A DNA stretch of 55,048 nucleotides. It comes from Parvibaculum sp. GTDB taxonomy: Bacteria > Pseudomonadota > Alphaproteobacteria > Parvibaculales > Parvibaculaceae. Shown here one piece after another: positions 49,579 through 55,048 of this stretch. The translations under genes and the position numbers were made by a program. The notes under the pieces were generated by a model. The model had not been told where the DNA came from, ran no database searches, and saw only the letters and a list, made by a program, of their open reading frames with translations. How positions within the stretch are numbered: the first letter of the stretch is position 1; each line of letters starts with the position of its first letter. The DNA lies in the NCBI GenBank assembly GCA_030649335.1, contig JAUSLL010000037.1, positions 1 through 55,048 on the forward strand. Reading direction: 5' to 3'.

Positions 49579-50556
49579 ATGGCTGAAAAACAAGGTTTGA
49601 GCAGAATGTTGACCCTGGAGGTGACACGTGTCACCGAGCGGGCGGCCATCCTTTCCTCCATGCTCGCAGGGCGTGGCGACGAGAAAGCTGCTGACCAAGC
49701 CGCAGTGGACGCCATGCGCACCGAGCTGAACAAGCTCGACATCGACGGCACCATCGTCATCGGCGAAGGCGAACGCGACGAAGCACCGATGCTCTACATT
49801 GGCGAAAAAGTTGGCACGGGCAAAGGCCCGAAAGTTGACATCGCGCTCGACCCGCTCGAAGGCACTACGCTCTGCGCCAAAGCCATGGCGAATTCGCTCG
49901 CCGTGCTCGCAATGGCAGAAGGCGGCACGCTGCTTCATGCGCCGGACACCTATATGGACAAGATCGCCATCGGCGGCGGCTATCCTGAAGGCACTATCGA
50001 CCTTGATTGGACGCCGGAAGAAAACGTGCGCAGCTTGGCCAAAGCTAAAGGCGTTGAGCCGTCGCAGATCTGCGTCTGCATCCTCGACCGTCCCCGCCAC
50101 GAAAAAATGATCGCCTCCGTCCGTGCCACCGGCGCGCGTGTCACGCTCATCACCGATGGCGACATCGCAGGCGTCATCTACACGACCGACCCGACAACAG
50201 GCATCGACATGTATATGGGCATCGGTGGCGCACCTGAAGGCGTGCTGGCAGCCGCCGCGCTCCGCTGCATCGGCGGCCAGATGCAGGGCCGTCTCGTGAC
50301 AGACAGCGAAGACCAGAAAGCCCGCGCCGCCAAAATGGGCGTGAAGGATTTCAACAAAAAATACACGATGGAAGAAATGGCCTCCGGCGACGTCATCTTC
50401 GCCGCCACCGGCGTCACCGACGGCAACATCCTCGAAGGCATCCGCTATGTGCGCGGCGGCTTCACAACACACTCGGTCGTGATGCGCTCCAAGACGGGCA
50501 CTGTGCGCTATGTGAAGGCAATGCACCCGGATATGGGTAAGTTCACGAAGGAATAA
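49579..50556 (+). CDS. glpX: Fructose-1,6-bisphosphatase class II
   Basis: This 325-residue gluconeogenic phosphatase has IVIGEGERDEAPMLYIGEKV, the metal-binding ALDPLEGTTLCA, MAEGGTLLHAPDTYMDKIAI and FAATGVTDGNILEGIRYV. It follows hom by 39 bases on the same strand. A large palindromic element follows the stop codon and probably terminates transcription. Confidence 0.95.
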   Translation: MAEKQGLSRMLTLEVTRVTERAAILSSMLAGRGDEKAADQAAVDAMRTELNKLDIDGTIVIGEGERDEAPMLYIGEKVGTGKGPKVDIALDPLEGTTLCAKAMANSLAVLAMAEGGTLLHAPDTYMDKIAIGGGYPEGTIDLDWTPEENVRSLAKAKGVEPSQICVCILDRPRHEKMIASVRATGARVTLITDGDIAGVIYTTDPTTGIDMYMGIGGAPEGVLAAAALRCIGGQMQGRLVTDSEDQKARAAKMGVKDFNKKYTMEEMASGDVIFAATGVTDGNILEGIRYVRGGFTTHSVVMRSKTGTVRYVKAMHPDMGKFTKE

Positions 50557-50562
50557 GCGAAG

Positions 50563-50652
50563 ACCCTCGCCCAGCCCTCTCCCAGAGGGAGAGGGCTTAG
50601 AGTTTAGCACAACCTTCTCCCTCTCCTGTTGGGAGAGGGTCGGGGTGAGGGG
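50563..50652. repeat. Composite palindromic repeat after glpX
   Basis: Two hairpins, GCCCTCTCCC/GGGAGAGGGC (50574-50596) and CCCTCTCC/GGAGAGGG (50619-50639), are nested in an outer inverted repeat of CCCTCgCCC/GGGgTGAGGG type. This is a widespread proteobacterial intergenic repeat. Downstream 50653-50819 I see no gene. Confidence 0.85.
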
Positions 50653-50819
50653 CTTACCAAAGTTCCACTCCCGCGCCACCAAACACTCACACACTCTCCG
50701 CACACGCCGCCACTTTCGCCGTGGTTGCCTCATCACGCTTAGGTTCCGACGCCGTCAGAATTGGTGTTAGGATCACCAACGACCCTTTTCCTAAAAAAGA
50801 CTGCCAAAGGCAAGAAACG

Positions 50820-52622
50820 TTGAACCACAAGCATTTCCTCGGTGTTGACCGCTCGCTCACGGGCCGCTCATGGGTGAGCCGCCTGTCAGATGATCGTGCG
50901 GCGCTGGCCATTGCGCAGCGCGAAGGTCTGCCGGAAATCATCGGTCGTGTGCTGGCCGGTCGCGGCATCGCGCCGGATGATGTCGCCGCCTATCTCGCGC
51001 CTTCGCTCAAGACCCTCTTGCCGGACCCGTCCGTGCTCAAGGATATGGACCGCGCTGCCAAACGCATCGGCGCGGCCATCATGGCGGGTGAGAAGGTTGC
51101 GGTTTTTGGAGATTATGACGTAGACGGAGCAACGTCGAGTGCCGTTTTGCAGCGGTTCTTCCGTAGCGTTGGCAGCGATCTGCGCATATATATCCCCGAC
51201 CGTATCCGCGAAGGCTATGGCCCCAATGCGCCCGCGTTCATGACTTTGCGCGATGAAGGCATCCGCCTCATCATCACGGTGGATTGCGGCACCATGGCCC
51301 ATCGCGTTTTGGGTGTCGCCGCGGATGCCGGGCTTGAGATTGTCGTCATCGACCATCATCAGGCCGAACCCTCGCTGCCGCCTGCCTTCGCGCTTGTTAA
51401 TCCCAACCGGCTTGATGATGAGAGTGGCCTAGGGTCGCTCGCCGCTGTCGGCGTTGCGTTCCTGTTTGTGGTGGCGATCAATCGCGTGCTGCGCGAGGCG
51501 GGTTTTTACAGCGACCGCAAGGAGCCGGATCTGTTGTCGCTGCTTGATCTTGTGGCGCTCGGCACGGTTTGCGATGTGGTGCCGCTTGTCGGTCTCAACC
51601 GCGCGTTTGTTTCGCAAGGTCTTCGCGTCATGTTCAAGCGGGGAAATGTCGGGCTGGCGGCCCTCGGCGATGTGGCGCGGCTCGATGGCAAACCTGCTGC
51701 ATATCATTTGGGATTTCTTTTGGGGCCACGCGTCAATGCCGGTGGTCGCGTCGGGCGATCCGATTTGGGTGCGCGGCTACTCACCACTGAGGATAAGGAC
51801 GAAGCCGAGGCCATCGCGATGGAGCTTGATGTGCTGAATAAGGAACGTCAGGCCATCGAAGCAGACGTGTTGACCCTCGCCATGGAACAGCTCGAAAACC
51901 GACAGGAAACCACTCGAAAAAACGAGTTACCTAGTGTGGTCGTAGCGAGTGGCAAGGGGTGGCATCCGGGTGTCATCGGCATCGTCGCCGCCCGCCTCAA
52001 AGAGAAATACGAACGTCCCGCCGTCGTCATCGCCTTCGATGCCAAGGGGGAGGGTAAGGGCTCCGGCCGCTCGATTCAGGGTGTGGATTTGGGCCGCGCC
52101 GTCACCGCCGCGCTCGAAGCAGGCCATCTCGTCAATGGTGGTGGCCATGCAATGGCCGCCGGCATGACGCTTTCGGAAGACAAACTCGACGGTTTCGTCG
52201 CGTTTTTGAGCGAGCGTATCGCCGATGATGTGTCGGCGGCATCCGAATCACGTGCCCTGCGTCTCGACGGTGCCTTGTCGGGCCGAGGTGCCAGCCGCGA
52301 GCTTTACGAGATGCTGGAGCAGGCAGGACCTTACGGCGCAGGCAATCCCGAGCCGCGCTTCGCCGTGCCCTCCATGACCGTTGTGCACGCGGGCATCGTC
52401 GGCAAGAACCATGTCCGCTGCACCCTCATGGGCGAGGACGGAACACGGCTCAAAGCCATGGCTTTCCGCGCTTCTGACACGCCGCTGGGCAAAGCTTTGC
52501 TCGATCGCGGCACCGGTCCGGTACATGTCGCGGGGCGTCTCAAAGCCGATGATTGGCAGGGTCGGCGCGGCGTTCAGCTCAACATCGAGGACGCCGTTGC
52601 CACACGGGACGCCGTTCGCTGA
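50820..52622 (+). CDS. recJ: Single-stranded-DNA exonuclease RecJ
   Basis: This 600-residue 5'-3' exonuclease acts in recombination and mismatch repair. TTG 50820 with AAGG upstream gives the usual LGVDRSLTGRSWVSR start; GTG 50721 would add 33 unlikely residues. DHH motifs are VFGDYDVDGATSSAVL, TVDCGT and VVIDHHQAEPS; LGPRVNAGGRVGRSDLGARL and the DHHA1 block HLVNGGGHAMAAGMTL follow, then an OB-fold end. Length is normal. Confidence 0.95.
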   Translation: MNHKHFLGVDRSLTGRSWVSRLSDDRAALAIAQREGLPEIIGRVLAGRGIAPDDVAAYLAPSLKTLLPDPSVLKDMDRAAKRIGAAIMAGEKVAVFGDYDVDGATSSAVLQRFFRSVGSDLRIYIPDRIREGYGPNAPAFMTLRDEGIRLIITVDCGTMAHRVLGVAADAGLEIVVIDHHQAEPSLPPAFALVNPNRLDDESGLGSLAAVGVAFLFVVAINRVLREAGFYSDRKEPDLLSLLDLVALGTVCDVVPLVGLNRAFVSQGLRVMFKRGNVGLAALGDVARLDGKPAAYHLGFLLGPRVNAGGRVGRSDLGARLLTTEDKDEAEAIAMELDVLNKERQAIEADVLTLAMEQLENRQETTRKNELPSVVVASGKGWHPGVIGIVAARLKEKYERPAVVIAFDAKGEGKGSGRSIQGVDLGRAVTAALEAGHLVNGGGHAMAAGMTLSEDKLDGFVAFLSERIADDVSAASESRALRLDGALSGRGASRELYEMLEQAGPYGAGNPEPRFAVPSMTVVHAGIVGKNHVRCTLMGEDGTRLKAMAFRASDTPLGKALLDRGTGPVHVAGRLKADDWQGRRGVQLNIEDAVATRDAVR

Positions 52623-52662
52623 AAACCTGTGCAGAAAAGGCGGTTTATCGCGCTGAACGGCC

Positions 52663-52691
52663 TTGTCAGACGGCTTTGCGCCCCTTATAAG
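52663..52691 (+). promoter_or_regulatory. Promoter of tRNA-Glu
   Basis: TTGTCA (52663-52668), 17-base spacer, TATAAG (52686-52691), ending 33 bases before the tRNA. Confidence 0.75.
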
Positions 52692-52724
52692 CCCCGTCAG
52701 CGGTCTTCGGACCCAGCGCATTGT

Positions 52725-52799
52725 GCGCCCTTCGTCTATCGGTTAGGACGCCAGATTTTCATTCTGGAAAGAGGGGTTCGACTCCCCTAGGGCGTACCA
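52725..52799 (+). tRNA. tRNA-Glu (TTC)
   Basis: This is a complete 75-nt cloverleaf with CCA: acceptor GCGCCCT/AGGGCGT (first pair G-T), anticodon stem CCAGA/TCTGG with loop TTTTCAT (anticodon 52758-52760), T arm GGGG-TTCGACT-CCCC. The tRNA end marks the change to AT-rich DNA. The 265 bases that follow (52800-53064) are AT-rich with no supported gene. Confidence 0.96.
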
Positions 52800-53064
52800 G
52801 TGTTTTTCCTTTAAATTCAAAGCTTTAGGTCAAACTTCAATTTGATCTTTATGCTGAACGGTTAGCCACTTTTTGACTAACTTTGGAAATAGATGCTGGC
52901 TAACCTATTGCGCGCTACCGTTTCTCCCCAAAATATCAATCTGGATAGGCATTTCGCCTTGGTTTTGAAATAATTTCAAAATTGTTGTGTTGATCATCTG
53001 ATCTCTTGAACAGGTCATTATCGACGAGGGCTATTGCCCTTCATTTCAGTGGGGCCTTGAGCCG

Positions 53065-53775
53065 GTGTCTGACATCCTCGACGTTTACTCTCGAAATGCC
53101 CGGCTGTATCCGGCTCTGCTTGTGTTGTTACCATTGGCTTTGGCGATTGCTGTTTTGTACCCATCTTTCTATACGGTGCTCGCTGGTTTTGTGGGGATTG
53201 CTGTTGCATGCGGGGTGACATTTTTTCTAGCGCAAGTCGCACGACAACGCGGCCGCAGGTTAGAAAAAGAATTGTTCGAGAAGTGGGGCGGCAAACCAAC
53301 GGCGCTTTTGCTTTCTCATAAGCATACCACTATTGATCAGCATACGTTGCTTCGTTACCATACTTTTTTGGAAAGGCGAGTTCCCAACTGGGCTGCGCCA
53401 ACAATTGAGTTTGAAGATTTGAATCCTATTGAGTCTGCATTGGTCTACGACAGCGCTGTGCGGTGGTTGTTGGGATTTACCCGAGACATAGAAAAGTATC
53501 CCTTGGTCTTTAAGGAAAATATTTCTTACGGGTTCCGGAGAAATCTATTGGGACTTAAATCTGTGGGTCTTTTTCTGTCTTTCTCTATTTTCTTGTCTGA
53601 CGTGTCATTTTCTTTTTTTGCCATAGATCAGTCATTGGTAAGGGAATTCGTTGTTGCGCTTTCGTCTGGTCTTGCAGTTTTAATTTGGGTTTTTGTCATT
53701 GATGAAGATTGGGTTTTAGAATCTGCAAATGCTTATGGCAATGCGTTGTTGGAGGCTTGTGACAGAGCCGATTAA
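53065..53775 (+). CDS. Four-span membrane protein, unknown
   Basis: This 236-residue protein starts at GTG 53065 and has a membrane hairpin at each end: spans about 15-33, 38-58, then 168-187 and 195-216. Between them lies a soluble domain of about 100 residues (RGRRLEKELFEKWGGKPTAL, LLSHKHTTIDQHTLLRYHTF, PIESALVYDSAVRWLLGFTR). I know no firm family name; the layout recalls 4TM effectors linked to nucleotide-signal defence systems, but that is a resemblance only. Codon use is AT-rich, unlike the host genes. It is followed 22 bases later by a metallo-beta-lactamase-fold gene on the same strand. Confidence 0.75.
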   Translation: MSDILDVYSRNARLYPALLVLLPLALAIAVLYPSFYTVLAGFVGIAVACGVTFFLAQVARQRGRRLEKELFEKWGGKPTALLLSHKHTTIDQHTLLRYHTFLERRVPNWAAPTIEFEDLNPIESALVYDSAVRWLLGFTRDIEKYPLVFKENISYGFRRNLLGLKSVGLFLSFSIFLSDVSFSFFAIDQSLVREFVVALSSGLAVLIWVFVIDEDWVLESANAYGNALLEACDRAD

Positions 53776-53797
53776 ATGACTTTTGATTGGTTGCAAT

Positions 53798-54604
53798 ATG
53801 GACTTAAAGATTTTTAATGTTGAACACGGAGCGTGCGCGCTGCTCGAGGCAGATAATCGTGCGCGCATGATGATCGACTGTGGACACAATGCGAGTTTTG
53901 GTTGGCGACCCGGATCGTATTTGGTATCTCAAAATATTTTTAGATTAGAGATGTTGGCGATCACAAACTATGATGAAGATCATGTCAGTGGTATCGAAAA
54001 TCTTTTTGACTCAGTTGATGTCACTTGGCTGAAACGAAACGTGTCGGTGAACGGAAAAACTCTAAAAAGCCTGAAATCGGAAGACGGAATGGGTGCCGGT
54101 ATTGATCGTTTAGTTAGGGCGATTGATTATGAATTTACCGGATCAGTTGGGGGGGCACCGTATCCGACCTTCTCTGGGTTGGTAGAGTCGTCGTTTTCGA
54201 ATAGTTATCCGACGTTTGATGACGAAAATAATTTAAGTTTAGTCCTACATCTGAATTGTCATGGAGTAGGTGTTTTGTTCACTGGCGATTTGGAGCGTGC
54301 GGGTTGGTTAGCTCTACTAGAGCGAGAGGATTTTCGTCGTGTTTTGAGGAATACAAACATTTTTGTGGCGTCGCATCATGGTCGGGCGAATGGTTGCTGT
54401 GAAGAAGTGTTCGAATATTGCGACCCAACATTTATCGTCATTTCTGATAAGGGCTATATGCACGAAACTCAGCAGACTTTGCCGTTTTATCGTCGGTTCG
54501 CGCGAGGCGGCTATTTTCGCGGGGAAAATCGCTTTGTTTTGACTACGAGAAATGATGGAGGAATTGGGTTCAATTTCTCGCCTACCAATTGGTATGCGTA
54601 TTGA
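53798..54604 (+). CDS. Metallo-beta-lactamase-fold protein, ComEC-type
   Basis: This 268-residue protein has the short MBL layout of the ComEC/Rec2 hydrolase domain: FNVEHGACALLEADNRARMM then IDCGH, the metal motif TNYDEDHVSGIENL (first His of HxHxDH replaced, D-x-D-H kept), LFTGDLERAGWL and ASHHGRANGCCEEV. Substrates of such lone proteins are unknown; nucleic acids or nucleotides are likely by family. ATG 53798 was chosen; TTG 53783 is in frame. It appears to form an operon with the four-span protein. AT-rich composition suggests transfer. Confidence 0.85.
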   Translation: MDLKIFNVEHGACALLEADNRARMMIDCGHNASFGWRPGSYLVSQNIFRLEMLAITNYDEDHVSGIENLFDSVDVTWLKRNVSVNGKTLKSLKSEDGMGAGIDRLVRAIDYEFTGSVGGAPYPTFSGLVESSFSNSYPTFDDENNLSLVLHLNCHGVGVLFTGDLERAGWLALLEREDFRRVLRNTNIFVASHHGRANGCCEEVFEYCDPTFIVISDKGYMHETQQTLPFYRRFARGGYFRGENRFVLTTRNDGGIGFNFSPTNWYAY

Positions 54605-54754
54605 TCGCAGTTGTGGGCTTCCTGACGGAGTTTTGTTTGTCGGCCTGACTTGTGTGTCGAATCTCTAGAAAAACCAATTTGGTTCTGTGACCATTGTCTG
54701 AATAGGCATTTGATTCTCAATGCTCGTTCTCTGTTCCAATGTGCAGGGCTAATT

Positions 54755-55048
54755 TTGCAAAACCGTATCAAGGAGTTGCGCAAAAGGCGCAATATGACAG
54801 TTGCTGAATTAGCCGACTTTGTTGGAACAACATCGGTGCATATGACTCGCCTTGAAAATGGTCAGCGCAGCTTGTCTCTCAATTGGATGAAGCGGATTTC
54901 TTCAGCGCTAATGTGCATTCCTGCAGAGTTGCTTCCTCCGGAAATGTACCAACCCGCGTTAACTGGCGCAGAGCAAAGTCTCTTAGCGTTCTATCGATCG
55001 CTTGATGATGAATGCCAAATACGTCTGCTAAAGGCGTTTCAAGCCTAT
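54755..55048 (+). CDS. XRE-family regulator, truncated by window end
   Basis: An open frame from TTG 54755 (AGGG six bases upstream) runs off the window after 98 codons. It encodes a helix-turn-helix: NRIKELRKRRNMTVAELADF, then VGTTSVHMTRLENGQRSLSL, then NWMKRISSALM, followed by a linker and the start of a helical domain (LLAFYRSLDDECQIRLLKAF). This is a Cro/C1-type DNA-binding protein, common as the control gene of phage, restriction or defence islands. The 150 bases upstream (54605-54754) hold no other gene I can support. Confidence 0.85.
   Translation, partial: MQNRIKELRKRRNMTVAELADFVGTTSVHMTRLENGQRSLSLNWMKRISSALMCIPAELLPPEMYQPALTGAEQSLLAFYRSLDDECQIRLLKAFQAY

Noticed and set aside
54511..54792. 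93-codon minus-strand frame at the MBL gene end
   Set aside because: Overlaps the MBL gene end and the XRE start, basic random-looking composition.
1..55048. CRISPR array or insertion sequence
   Set aside because: No regularly spaced direct repeats and no transposase apart from the phage integrase were seen.

Overview
The window looks like a chromosomal segment of a GC-rich alphaproteobacterium, probably Hyphomicrobiales/Parvibaculales-like. The reasons are the gene runs thioesterase-MFS-rplM-rpsI-argC and aminotransferase-hom-glpX-recJ, a DUF2842 gene, a class I PHA synthase and a GTA-type three-TM holin. I cannot name the species. All assignments come from reading the translations; no database search was possible.

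Positions 1 to about 26,234 are the late half and right end of a prophage. The order is Nu1-like small terminase, large terminase interrupted by a 397-residue intein, a small cassette with a tRNA (anticodon CAT), then lambda-type head genes (gpW, portal, protease-scaffold, decoration, capsid E). A head-fibre insert sits between portal and protease. A Mu-type contractile tail follows (terminator, sheath, tube, chaperones with a -1 frameshift, tape measure, gpN, gpP, gp45 to gp48), then tail fibre, fibre chaperone, endolysin and holin. A tyrosine integrase and an upstream unknown protein read the other way. The right attachment site is the 3' part of a tRNA-Pro(GGG). Early genes, repressor and attL lie left of the window.

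Positions 26,235 to 36,130 are host DNA, mostly on the minus strand: a DUF2842 gene, six tandem paralogues of an unnamed GNAT-like family, ctaA (plus strand), metY, a CoA-binding protein, enoyl-CoA hydratase, an acetyltransferase, an aldo/keto reductase and a TetR regulator with a 24-bp palindrome over its start codon.

Positions 36,131 to 52,800 carry a tRNA-Pro fragment, thioesterase, MFS exporter, rplM-rpsI, argC, an arsenic operon (arsR-arsI-arsC-acr3), an EamA transporter, phaC, a Pro/Ala-rich lipoprotein, an aminotransferase, hom, glpX, recJ and tRNA-Glu. From 52,800 to the end the DNA becomes clearly AT-richer and holds a four-TM protein, a ComEC-type metallo-beta-lactamase-fold protein and a truncated XRE regulator, the look of an accessory or defence-type island beside a tRNA.

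Best candidates for a second look are the class 3 intein splitting the terminase Walker A motif, the six-copy GNAT-like array, the membrane/MBL/XRE cassette, and the two tRNA-Pro pieces.
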